Of a DNA stretch of 37,984 bases, positions 1-8,631 are shown piece after piece. Source of the stretch: Roseburia sp. (GTDB taxonomy: Bacteria; Bacillota_A; Clostridia; Lachnospirales; Lachnospiraceae); NCBI GenBank assembly GCA_019411365.1, contig DXQT01000002.1, positions 1-37,984 on the forward strand. Direction: 5' to 3'. The notes under the pieces were generated by a model. It had not been told where the DNA came from. It was given only the letters and a program-made list of their open reading frames with translations, and did no database searches. Both the position numbers and the translations under genes were made by a program. Within the stretch, counting starts at the first letter, position 1. Each line of letters begins with the position of its first letter.

Positions 1-255
1 ATCGAATTGCATGCAAGCATGCATCGATGATACCTTTTGACCCTTTAATCATAAGATTATAATAACCATCTTTCTGTATACTTGACCCTATGAAAAATCC
101 ACTTACAAAAAAGAGTATAGGCATATGAACCAATGAAATTAAATATATACTCTTTCCTGCCACTTAATCTAATAAATGTTCTAGCACAACAAGATATATT
201 GCTATTCCTTTCAAAACATCAAATGTATTATCTCTTTTTTACTTCTTTTTATCAT
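1..255 (-). pseudogene. Acyltransferase family 3 N-terminal fragment, broken
   Basis: The minus strand encodes the start of an acyltransferase-3 (OafA/NodX-like) membrane protein and runs off the left edge. A good ribosome binding site (GAGG, 5 bases before the ATG at 255) begins the product MIKRSKK, but the frame then breaks. After a run of six A the family motif RDNTFDVLKGIAIYLVVLEH is in the +1 frame; a seventh A would restore it. A TAA follows right after EHLLD, and the same frame then continues with HMPILFFVSGFFIG, the usual second membrane segment. One frameshift and one nonsense codon within the first 35 codons make this a pseudogene. The family normally O-acetylates or otherwise acylates extracytoplasmic sugars. 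It lies 68 bases after the preceding gene, as the next member of the operon. Confidence 0.7.
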
Positions 256-323
256 AAATTCCTCAAAAGTTTTTCAAATCATATGATATCACTCCAGCAC
301 ACCACTTTGCAACCTATTATATC

Positions 324-1859
324 CTAATTTCCACTTATCTCTTTATTTTTAATTACATTTGTTAAATTAATAAACTGATTAATGGTTTTGTCCCAAAATA
401 GCACTTCTTTATTTTCTAAATTCTGTATATTTTCTAACTCATTAACAGAAGCTATTACCTGAACTTGTAATTCATATTCATCATACACATCATACTGTTT
501 CATTAAATCTTCAAACGCATTATTGGGTTGTACATCTGTAATAATAACCCATGATTTTGAATACATATCATCTCCATACCTCGCATATGTACTATCTGTC
601 AATGCATTGGCGATTGTATAATTTCCCCAATAATACAAATTACTATAAAAATTTCTAGAAAACATATTAAAAAATATCATACCTACAAAATATATTATTA
701 ATAATATATCTTTTACAATCGACTTTTTTCTATCTGTTTCCAGTTGTGCCGTATATATTAATAATGCTATTACAGCCGTGTATGGCGCATACATCCATCT
801 CAATTCTACACGTATTGTAGCAGAAGATATTAAAACCATCGCACCTATACTTAATATGAAAAATAACATTATACATAATTGTTTTTTTCTTTCTTGAAGT
901 TTTATATTTTTTAATATATCCAGCACTCCAACTATTATAATCGTGCCTGCACAAACTATCGAAGCAATTACTATTCCTTTAATCCATACTGTATAAGCTG
1001 ACCAAGCAACCATCGTTAGATAAATATCTGAAGCACTACCATTAACACCAAGCAAATAACCTACTGATTTTGCCACATTTTTTAACATTTCTGTGACACT
1101 AAACGTACTTGAAACACTCTGTCCACCAGTTCCCATTAATATATCTGCAACCATCAATTTAAATATTAGCATTATAATGGCAAATTCACATATTGTTCCG
1201 ATTAGAAGCCCATATTTTCTCCGCCCTGTTTGTTTTTTTAATTGTCCTTCTGTCACAAACCATGCATATATTAATATTGGAAACATAATCGTATATCTTT
1301 CATGGGACATACTACATAATCCGTAACTTATTAATGCATAACAATAATATTTGCTATCTCCATCCTTCATATAAATATATAGATTTCGTATTATAAGAAT
1401 AAATAAAATTGTAGATACTGTTTCCATTACCCCAATCTGTGTTGTTATCTGATAATACGAGAAGCGTGAAGTCATATATAATAGAGCCCCAACCACTCCA
1501 TACCATTGTGATTTCGAATTTTCATTGATAAAAATATAAACAAGAAACGTAGCAATGGCATTAATAAAAACATTTAGATAGCCATATAAATATATATTTT
1601 TCTGACAAATTTCTGCTGCCATCCATAATGCGCCGTTCGAAACAGGTCTGAACTTATACCCTCCACTAAATACTGATCCCCAAAAACCATTGTTACAAAA
1701 ATTTTTAAAGAAATTTAAATCATCTAATATTGAGCATCTCAACAAGTGATTTTTCTCCAACAGCCAAATAGACAGATATATTAACAATAATATTCCTGCA
1801 TTTTTTGCTAATCTGACAATTTTTTTTCTAATATCTGTATTCAAATACTTTATATTCAT
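324..1859 (-). CDS. Polytopic membrane protein, GT-C glycosyltransferase-like
   Basis: A 511-aa protein with about 10-12 hydrophobic segments. After the first membrane helix there is a short acidic motif, SILDDLNFF (about residues 44-52), followed by a loop containing RPVSN. This is the arrangement of GT-C fold enzymes (GT39/PMT-like), which use lipid-phosphate sugars and place an Asp pair in the first extracellular loop. About 120 residues at the C-terminus follow the last helix and probably lie outside the cell. The ATG at 1859 has AAGGAGA about 14 bases upstream, a rather long spacing. The gene is 33 bases after the acyltransferase. It would add a sugar to the exported glycan on the outer face of the membrane. 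The GT-C assignment rests on topology and the DD motif only; an O-antigen-polymerase-like role is the alternative. Confidence 0.6.
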   Translation of the reverse strand: MNIKYLNTDIRKKIVRLAKNAGILLLIYLSIWLLEKNHLLRCSILDDLNFFKNFCNNGFWGSVFSGGYKFRPVSNGALWMAAEICQKNIYLYGYLNVFINAIATFLVYIFINENSKSQWYGVVGALLYMTSRFSYYQITTQIGVMETVSTILFILIIRNLYIYMKDGDSKYYCYALISYGLCSMSHERYTIMFPILIYAWFVTEGQLKKQTGRRKYGLLIGTICEFAIIMLIFKLMVADILMGTGGQSVSSTFSVTEMLKNVAKSVGYLLGVNGSASDIYLTMVAWSAYTVWIKGIVIASIVCAGTIIIVGVLDILKNIKLQERKKQLCIMLFFILSIGAMVLISSATIRVELRWMYAPYTAVIALLIYTAQLETDRKKSIVKDILLIIYFVGMIFFNMFSRNFYSNLYYWGNYTIANALTDSTYARYGDDMYSKSWVIITDVQPNNAFEDLMKQYDVYDEYELQVQVIASVNELENIQNLENKEVLFWDKTINQFINLTNVIKNKEISGN

Positions 1860-1892
1860 ATATCAGCTAAATTCTCCTTTACCAAATCATTA

Positions 1893-3572
1893 TTAATAAA
1901 ACTGTATTTCACTTATTAATGCGCTAAACTCTCTAATATCTACATCATTTTGTTTTGGTTTTCTTATACCATCAAACTGAAAAACTATATTATTTTTTTT
2001 ATTTCTTTTTATGTAACTAGAAATATCCTGTGTAACATTTAATTCCATATCATTCGACACAGTCATCTTACATACAATTTCATTATTTATTTTAATAATA
2101 AAATAAGATGCTCCCTCCACATTTGCCGGTATATATCCCTTGATACTAATTGTATTCTGATCCATCAGCATAACATTTAACTCCGATTCGTTCTGCACCC
2201 ATCGATACTCTTCGTTATCACTCTGATCCAACCATCCTGATCCATATTCCGCTATATGTTGTTTATCCGGGAAATGTATTGTAACTGTTCCACAATAATT
2301 ACTCATTCTTCCTATAATCAGAATACCACCTATTATACATAATATTATAAATACCACTTTATCTACTTTTTTTCTATTTATTTTGGCAATATGCTTTCTA
2401 CACTTGTTTACTATTTTCTCAACACTATCAAAAGTATTTTTATTTTTTTCTTTTATTTTTCCAACCGTACTATTGTAAACGTACAATGTTATATCTTTAG
2501 CGCGATATCCTCCCAACAAAAAATTTAAAGTTTTATTTTTATTTAATAAATTCCACATAACTATACTGAACCATATTGCAACAATTACAATTAACCACCA
2601 CCATTGCGAAACGGACGCTCCTGGTGTCAAACAATATAGTTCACTCCAAGACATAATTTTCATACAACATAAACAAACATACGCCACTTTAAATCCAATA
2701 AAATGGAAACACATAATTTCCATCGTCCGTTTTCCAAGATAACACAAACATTTTTCAATTTGAGATATCCTGGAAAGTAATACTGATACTATTGCAACCA
2801 AAAAAACTCCATAAACTGGTATGTATAAATCAATTATTCCATTAAATTTTCCAGATGGCCAATCTACAATTGCACCTGAAATATATTTTCTACTTAAATA
2901 CCACAATACCCCTATGATACAAACGGCTATACCTCCATGTACATTAGAAATTTCATTTATTTTTATCCTTTTGATCAAAATTCCACAAATCATAAACCAT
3001 TGAGCAATACCAACGAGCATCCATTGACTTTTCAACCCATTATTTATAATAGAATTTTCGGCTAGAACAAATATTACTAAACTAAATATTATTATTCTAA
3101 TCTTAGATTCACCAGCTAAACACATAATTATTTTAACACAAATAGTTGTTGCATAAAGTATTGGTAAAAACCACATTGCCCCAAACCAATCTGCATGAGT
3201 ATGTTTCACTATTGTTTCAGCTAATGTCTGCGGCATTTGTGTAGTAGAAATATACCTCAAAGTGTCCATCTTTTGCAGTATCCAAAATAGTATTTCTCCT
3301 ATAAAATTAATAAAAATATATGGAAGCATCAATTTGTAAAACTTTTCAATTATTATTTCAAGCAAAGATTTTTTATAAATATTTCCTGTATATCCTGAAA
3401 TTAAAAAAAACGCTGCCATATGAAATTGATATATATACTGATTAAATTTCCCTGTTGCATGTCCTACAACCACAAGTATTATTACAATTCCTTTATATAT
3501 ATCACACCATGAAATTCTATTCTTTTTTTCCATTACACTATTCAACACCGCTTTCGTCTCTAATACCTCCAC
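1893..3572 (-). CDS. Acyltransferase family 3 with extra C-terminal extracellular domain
   Basis: A 559-aa protein. Residues about 20-370 form an acyltransferase-3 domain with about 10 membrane helices; the motif WCDIYKGIVIILVVVGHA carries the characteristic His, and QFHMAAFFLISGY is the conserved second helix. This family transfers acetyl or similar acyl groups from the cytoplasm to sugars outside. From about residue 410 there is one more helix (about 415-435) and then about 120 residues rich in beta strands with GSGW and RWVQNE motifs, resembling the small sugar-binding-like domains fused to glycan membrane enzymes. The C-terminal domain is an addition to the usual length of about 350 aa. 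The reading frame opens with GTG at 3572, which has no clear ribosome binding site; an ATG at 3533 (MEKKNRISWC) is also plausible. It starts 3 bases after the broken LTA-synthase-like gene. Confidence 0.8.
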   Translation of the reverse strand: MEVLETKAVLNSVMEKKNRISWCDIYKGIVIILVVVGHATGKFNQYIYQFHMAAFFLISGYTGNIYKKSLLEIIIEKFYKLMLPYIFINFIGEILFWILQKMDTLRYISTTQMPQTLAETIVKHTHADWFGAMWFLPILYATTICVKIIMCLAGESKIRIIIFSLVIFVLAENSIINNGLKSQWMLVGIAQWFMICGILIKRIKINEISNVHGGIAVCIIGVLWYLSRKYISGAIVDWPSGKFNGIIDLYIPVYGVFLVAIVSVLLSRISQIEKCLCYLGKRTMEIMCFHFIGFKVAYVCLCCMKIMSWSELYCLTPGASVSQWWWLIVIVAIWFSIVMWNLLNKNKTLNFLLGGYRAKDITLYVYNSTVGKIKEKNKNTFDSVEKIVNKCRKHIAKINRKKVDKVVFIILCIIGGILIIGRMSNYCGTVTIHFPDKQHIAEYGSGWLDQSDNEEYRWVQNESELNVMLMDQNTISIKGYIPANVEGASYFIIKINNEIVCKMTVSNDMELNVTQDISSYIKRNKKNNIVFQFDGIRKPKQNDVDIREFSALISEIQFY

Positions 3573-3575
3573 AAT

Positions 3576-5208
3576 CTATTCAAACATATCCTCTGAATAC
3601 CTTTTGCCATAAACATAATCATACTCTACCAATTCCATAGCACTGTATCCTTCACTTTTCTTTAAATAATTTACCAATTGACATAATGCTTTTGACGAAT
3701 TATCAATACCTGTCGAAAAATCTACCAATTGTTCTTTTAGTACATTATCTATTCCCAGTGCCAAAATGTCTACCTGTTCCTCCTTTGAATATGTTCCAGC
3801 ACTATATGGTTGATGGTTTTGAATTGTTACAGCAAAAATAAACTGTGACTCATCTCTTTCTAATGCTTCACTATAAACCTCCTCTATTTTATTCATCACT
3901 GCATTATCACTAATTACCCATCCTCTTACGATATCCTGTTCAAATTCATCCTCAAAAATTGTTTCTTTAAACCCTAAATTACTGTATACCTTTTTCCTGT
4001 TATAATAATCACTAGAATTTGGATGCATTGCAATTGTATTATAACCATTTCCCCCAAGTATTGTGCAATAGACCAAAAATCTTTTTTATTAGTCCCTGAT
4101 ATGGCATTAAACCATTTTGGATATAATCCATAGAAAAACCTGTTAATGCTTCAAATTCAACATTGCATGTTCCCCCTCCAAACTGTGGTGATAAAATATT
4201 TGCAGTTATCCCATCCTGTTCTATTCTCTCATAATCCTCCATAAAATTATCTGGATATGTAACATTCTCTAATATTTTAGGATTCCAAAATGACTCACTC
4301 ATAATCATAATAATATCAGGCTTTGCCACCTCATTCTCTATACCACGCTCTTTTGACATATTATAATCAGAAACTATCTTTGCCATATTTCCCTCTGAAT
4401 AGACGTCTGGTTTACTAACGCCTACATTTTGGCAAAAATATAAAAAGCTCAGCACTACTCCGCTCCTATTGTAAGATTCAGCAATCTGATACTAATAAAT
4501 TTTATATGTATTTCTAAATTTAAAATTATAATTAGTCCACCCTATCCCAATTAGAACCAATATAATTGTAGCTATTATTCTTGAAACTCCAGATACCTTT
4601 ATTTTTGTCTTTTTGCATATTACGCATATCATAAATATAACGTATACACTCATCAACACTAAAACGAGCATTTCTTTATTCCATGGAAGCTGACCAAAAT
4701 CGACAACCCCAACTGCTTCATTAGCTAATCCTGTATCCCATGGCACAAAATTTTCGCCTCTTAAAATAACGTCAAAATAATTTATTATCTCAAGTAAAAT
4801 ACATAAACCTGCAGTTACTGACAAACTAATTCTTATACCACATAAATTCTTGATGCATAAAAGCATTAACAATAACACCACTATATTTCCGATTACAACC
4901 TTACCAAAATGCAACATTGTACCCGAATGAAAACTACCACATGCAATATATTCAAACCATAAACAACATACCACCCAAAATAGTACTGAGAATAAAAGTA
5001 TCATATATTCTGTTTTTCTATCTAATGATTTTGCTGTTAAAATGTATTCGAGTATCCATAATGCAACGATTGTTCCTAATGCTATCATTATACAAACAAT
5101 CTGTTTCTGAATATTCATTATTGAATGTTTAGGTACTTGTGAAAGTTGCATACTATAAATTGAAAACGTGTCTTCTATAATTATCCCATAACACACATTT
5201 TTCTTCAT
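3576..5208 (-). pseudogene. LTA synthase-like (sulfatase fold) glycan phosphotransferase, decayed
   Basis: Remnant of a polyglycerol-phosphate-transferase type enzyme (LtaS family): membrane domain first, extracellular sulfatase-fold domain second. Positions 5208-4495 encode about five membrane helices. A TAG at 4492-4494 interrupts the frame, which continues (YQIAESYNRSG) into the catalytic domain with PDIIMIMSESFW (metal-binding Glu) and FGGGTCNVEFE (the nucleophile Thr position). Near 4070 a frameshift separates LIKKIF from LGGNGYNTIAMHPN. Near the 3' end an internal deletion joins the helix ending YLKKSEG directly to a C-terminal tail (YVYGKRYSEDMFE), so the GDH metal-ligand segment is missing. 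Three independent lesions show the gene is dead. It resembles the intact paralogue at 15104-17044, so the function may have been replaced. Confidence 0.8.
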
Positions 5209-5621
5209 TTAAGTAACATCCATATCTTCCGTATACGTTACCAAAAAGTTCTTCAATCTGTTTTGCCTCTATCCGCTTAATATATTCATCATGCTCTATT
5301 TCAATAGCATATATCTCTATATCTGTTTTTTGAGATGTTTTAAAATCAATAAATAATTAATTTTCTGTTCCATTCGGCACAATGTATTGTATTTTATTTA
5401 TCAGCATTTGCCTGTTGCGCTTGGCAAAATCCACCCTCTCCCCATGGGAAATCATTTTCTTTACCATTATCAGCATACAATATAACATCCATATCTTGAG
5501 AACATCTGTAATATATATTTATTTTAACATTTGCATCCAACATACTTCCATATATAACATTTGCTATCAGCCAAATTGTAAAAAAACACATCCCCCAAAA
5601 ATTTTCTCTCTTTTTTCTCAT
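5209..5621 (-). pseudogene. Remnant of membrane-anchored extracellular module preceding the LtaS-like gene
   Basis: Starting at an ATG at 5621 the minus strand encodes one N-terminal hydrophobic helix (FWGMCFFTIWLIANVIYG) and about 55 further residues to a stop at 5394. Coding-like sequence then continues in other frames: QYIVPNGTEN, a TAA, LFIDFKTSQKTDIEIYAIEI, and IKRIEAKQIEELFGNVYGRY. A last frame change leads into the membrane part of the LtaS-like remnant (EDTFSIYSMQLSQVPKHS). The pieces read naturally as one protein: a signal anchor, a beta-rich extracellular domain of about 120 aa, then the LtaS-like part. I therefore think this and the 3576-5208 remnant were one gene, but it could have been a separate small gene. 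I do not recognise the extracellular domain. Confidence 0.5.
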
Positions 5622-5667
5622 TTATCTCTTCACAAATCTCTTTCTCTCGTATAATTAAATATAATCT

Positions 5668-6312
5668 TCAAAAAAATGTTCTCTCCAACATCAAACACAA
5701 ACAATGATACACCGGCAAATGTAATTCCTGTATCTTAAATGTTTCTTTCTCCGGAACTTTGATTACAACATCAGAAAGATTTGCTAATTTTCCACCGCCT
5801 TCTCCAGTCAAGCCAATCACTTTCATTCCTTTTGCTTTTGCAACAATGGCAGCATTCAAAATATTTTTTGAATTTCCCGATGTAGAAATTCCTAAGAAAA
5901 CATCTTCTGCCGTTCCATAACCATATACTTGCTGCGCATAACATAATAATCCATCCACATCATTCAAATATGCTGTATTCAATGCATTATGATTATCTAA
6001 TGCAATCGCTGGTAAAGCCCCCTGTAATTTTGCAGCCAAATTAGCACCCATTTCCTGATCTATCTCTTTTAATACATCTGAAAATTCTTCTGAAACTTTT
6101 CTCTCCAGGCAAAAGCCTTTCATCAGTTCACCGACGATATGTTCTGAATCCGCACAGCTTCCACCATTCCCTGCAATCAAAAGTTTCCCACCGTTTCGAT
6201 AGGCGTTTTTAAGCACTTCGTAGCTCTCTTCTATCTCTTTCCTAACAACAATTAATTTCGGATATCTTTCCACAAGTTCACTTACAAAATTTTCTACATT
6301 TTTCTCCTGCAC
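5668..6312 (-). CDS. gmhA: Sedoheptulose 7-phosphate isomerase
   Basis: A 214-aa cytoplasmic SIS-domain protein that converts D-sedoheptulose 7-phosphate into D-glycero-D-manno-heptose 7-phosphate, the first step of NDP-heptose synthesis. Visible family motifs are the phosphate loop AGNGGSCADSEHIVGE (about residues 47-62), LGISTSGNSKN (about 140-150), LTGEGGGKLANLSD (about 168-181), and QELHLPVYH near the C-terminus carrying the catalytic Glu/His pair. The start is GTG at 6312, supported by GGAGG six bases upstream. The length is slightly above the usual of about 195 aa because of an insert around residues 75-100 (EFSDVLKEIDQEMGANLAAKL). It is 15 bases after the HddC-GmhB fusion gene, so it belongs to the same heptose sub-operon. 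Confidence 0.93.
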   Translation of the reverse strand: MQEKNVENFVSELVERYPKLIVVRKEIEESYEVLKNAYRNGGKLLIAGNGGSCADSEHIVGELMKGFCLERKVSEEFSDVLKEIDQEMGANLAAKLQGALPAIALDNHNALNTAYLNDVDGLLCYAQQVYGYGTAEDVFLGISTSGNSKNILNAAIVAKAKGMKVIGLTGEGGGKLANLSDVVIKVPEKETFKIQELHLPVYHCLCLMLERTFF

Positions 6313-6327
6313 AACAAACCTCCTGTA

Positions 6328-7596
6328 TTATCTCTGCTCAAACACAGCCTTTATACACTCTAATAGACTATTATATCTAGGTACATTGTTGATTTCAACA
6401 TCGCCGACTGCGCACACCTTACACCCGGCATTCTTTCCAGCTTCAATGTCATTTTCTCCATCACCGATCATCCATGACTCACTCAGATCTATATTATACT
6501 TTTCTGCTGCTGCAAACAACATACCCGGTTTCGGTTTTCTGCACTCGCATTCAATTTTATATTCCGGTCTTTCCCCCTCATATCCTTTATGAGGGTGATG
6601 TGGACAATAAAAAATATCATCAATATATGCTCCCGCTTGCCCCAATAAAGTTTCCATTTTATTATGAATTTCCTGCAATTCTTCTACCGAAACTTCTCCT
6701 CTTGCAATGACCGGCTGATTTGTCACAACTATTGCAAGATATCCGCTTTCATTGATCATTTTAATTGCTTCTGTCACACCATCTAATAATTCGAATTCAT
6801 TAATATCTGTCAAAAATCCAACATATTTATTGATTGTACCATCCCGATCCAAAAAAATAGCTTTCTGTTTATTTTTTAAATTCTTTGCACTTACTTTTCC
6901 ACTCTTTATATCTTCAATAACAGCATAATAACGATCAGGTGTTCCCATATCCTTAATATACTCTGGTGAATCATATACACTTAATTCACCTTCTTTAATC
7001 AATGGTTTCAAAACATCTCTATCCAAATCACATTTTTTGGCCTCATGGAAGGATTCAAATATTCTAGGTGAAAACATATGTAATCCGGCATTGACACGAT
7101 TTTTATACCATAACCGCTCATCCTCTTTATGCAGCCAGTTTGTCACTCGATTCTTATCATCTGCTATAATAATTCCGCTATCATATGGATGGCTATTTGG
7201 ATGTGTCAAAATGGTTGCAGCTGTTCTCTGGTTACAGTGATATTCTAAAAATTTCTGAATATCAACGTCAAATATAATATCACCATTCAGCAACAAAAAG
7301 TCATTCTGAATCTCATCCTTTAAAAAATACAATGCTCCTGCTGTTCCTAATGGTTGTTCCTCTACAATATAAGAAATCTGTACACCAAAAGCTGATCCAT
7401 CACCAAAATACTTCTGAATCACATTTCCCATATGTCCAACAATTAATATAATATCTGTATACCCCTGTTTTTTTAACGTTTCAATCTGATACTCTAAAAT
7501 TGGTTTTCCTTCTATAGGAATCATCGGTTTGGGTACAGTTGCATTTACCTGAGCAATTCGTGTACCTTTACCACCTGCCATTATCACAACTTTCAT
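6328..7596 (-). CDS. hddC/gmhB: Fused heptose-1-P nucleotidyltransferase and heptose bisphosphate phosphatase
   Basis: A bifunctional protein of 422 aa. Residues about 1-230 are a sugar-1-phosphate nucleotidyltransferase (MAGGKGTRIAQVNATVPKP; LLLNGDIIFD; IKDMGTPDRY), the HddC type that makes GDP-heptose. Residues about 245-420 are a HAD phosphatase of the GmhB type: FLDRDGTINKY nucleophile motif, VVTNQP, a zinc site CPHHP...CEC, and MIGDGENDIEAG. GmhB removes the 7-phosphate and HddC then adds the nucleotide, so the fusion joins two consecutive steps. An upstream GTG at 7614 also opens the frame, but GGAGAG sits 6-7 bases before the ATG at 7596, so I start there. GDP as the nucleotide is inferred from the neighbouring HddA; the sequence alone does not prove it. 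Confidence 0.9.
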   Translation of the reverse strand: MKVVIMAGGKGTRIAQVNATVPKPMIPIEGKPILEYQIETLKKQGYTDIILIVGHMGNVIQKYFGDGSAFGVQISYIVEEQPLGTAGALYFLKDEIQNDFLLLNGDIIFDVDIQKFLEYHCNQRTAATILTHPNSHPYDSGIIIADDKNRVTNWLHKEDERLWYKNRVNAGLHMFSPRIFESFHEAKKCDLDRDVLKPLIKEGELSVYDSPEYIKDMGTPDRYYAVIEDIKSGKVSAKNLKNKQKAIFLDRDGTINKYVGFLTDINEFELLDGVTEAIKMINESGYLAIVVTNQPVIARGEVSVEELQEIHNKMETLLGQAGAYIDDIFYCPHHPHKGYEGERPEYKIECECRKPKPGMLFAAAEKYNIDLSESWMIGDGENDIEAGKNAGCKVCAVGDVEINNVPRYNSLLECIKAVFEQR

Positions 7597-7616
7597 ATAT
7601 ATATCTCTCTCCACTC

Positions 7617-8612
7617 TTATCTCGGTTCATAACTTTCCGGCGTATAATGAATTACCTGTGTTCCAGCCGTCTCAAACTCAAACGGAACGTATAACAAATC
7701 CTCCAGTGCCTCATGTACATTTTTCTGTTTGTCTGCCTCAACATAAAACAGCAAAAATCCTCCACCACCCGCACCAAGCAATTTTCCACCTGTCGCTCCT
7801 GCTTTGATTGCTTTATCGTAAATTGCATCAATGGAATCTGTTGATACTTTACTTGTAATTCCTCTTTTCAGTTTCCATGTATAGTCTAATAATTTTCCAA
7901 ACTCTGTCAAATCTGTCTTTGACGTCAAAACCTGTTCTGCTTCGTCTACCAACTGAAGCATCTCCAAAAGCTGTGCCTCCTTACTTTTAAGACTCTTCTC
8001 AGCTTCCACCTGAATATCCGATGAAAACCTTGAAAATCCAGTAAAAAACAACATTAAATTATCATTTAATCTTAATTTTCTTTCCGGTGAAATAATGACA
8101 GGACTTACCGTGTAACCATCTGCATTAAATGATATCTTATTAAATCCACCAAATGAAGCTGCAATCTGATCCTGAATCCCACCACTTTCTTTGCACAATA
8201 CACGTTCCAGATAAATGGCATCATCCGCAAGTTTTCTTTTATCAGCATATTTTCCTTTTAAAGCATAAAATGCATTTAGCATTCCAACTGCAAACGAACT
8301 GCTTGTGCCTAATCCTGATCTTGCAGGCAGATCTGCCTCATATGTCAATCGTATTTCATGCATATCCAACATTTTCATAGCTTCACGAATGGCCGGATGC
8401 TCTATTGACTCAACATCTGTTACACGTTCTGTTTTCGCATAAGATAATTCCGTCGTATAATCAAAAAAACGTGGCAAATGTCTTACATTGACATAACAAT
8501 ACTTATCAAATGTAGTTGATAAAACTGCTCCTCCATGTTCCCTGTAAAATCCTGGGAAGTCCGTTCCCCCTCCAAAGAAAGACATGCGAAAAGGTGTTTG
8601 TGTAATAATCAT
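7617..8612 (-). CDS. hddA: D-glycero-alpha-D-manno-heptose 7-phosphate kinase
   Basis: A 331-aa GHMP kinase that phosphorylates heptose 7-phosphate at C1 (alpha), the step that commits to the GDP-heptose branch rather than the HldE/ADP-heptose branch. Motifs: N-terminal TPFRMSFFGGGTDFP, the ATP loop PARSGLGTSSSFAVG (about residues 96-110), KESGGIQDQIAASFGG (about 140-155), and C-terminal KLLGAGGGGFLLFY. The length is normal. GGAGG lies 8 bases before the ATG at 8612. It is 20 bases before the ATG of the next gene and shares an operon with the HddC-GmhB fusion and GmhA, which together make the complete four-activity pathway. Confidence 0.93.
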   Translation of the reverse strand: MIITQTPFRMSFFGGGTDFPGFYREHGGAVLSTTFDKYCYVNVRHLPRFFDYTTELSYAKTERVTDVESIEHPAIREAMKMLDMHEIRLTYEADLPARSGLGTSSSFAVGMLNAFYALKGKYADKRKLADDAIYLERVLCKESGGIQDQIAASFGGFNKISFNADGYTVSPVIISPERKLRLNDNLMLFFTGFSRFSSDIQVEAEKSLKSKEAQLLEMLQLVDEAEQVLTSKTDLTEFGKLLDYTWKLKRGITSKVSTDSIDAIYDKAIKAGATGGKLLGAGGGGFLLFYVEADKQKNVHEALEDLLYVPFEFETAGTQVIHYTPESYEPR

Positions 8613-8631
8613 TCTTTATTCCTCCATTTTC

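Noticed and set aside
133..327. 64-codon plus-strand frame at the left edge
   Set aside because: It lies opposite the acyltransferase remnant, whose family motifs are clear on the minus strand.
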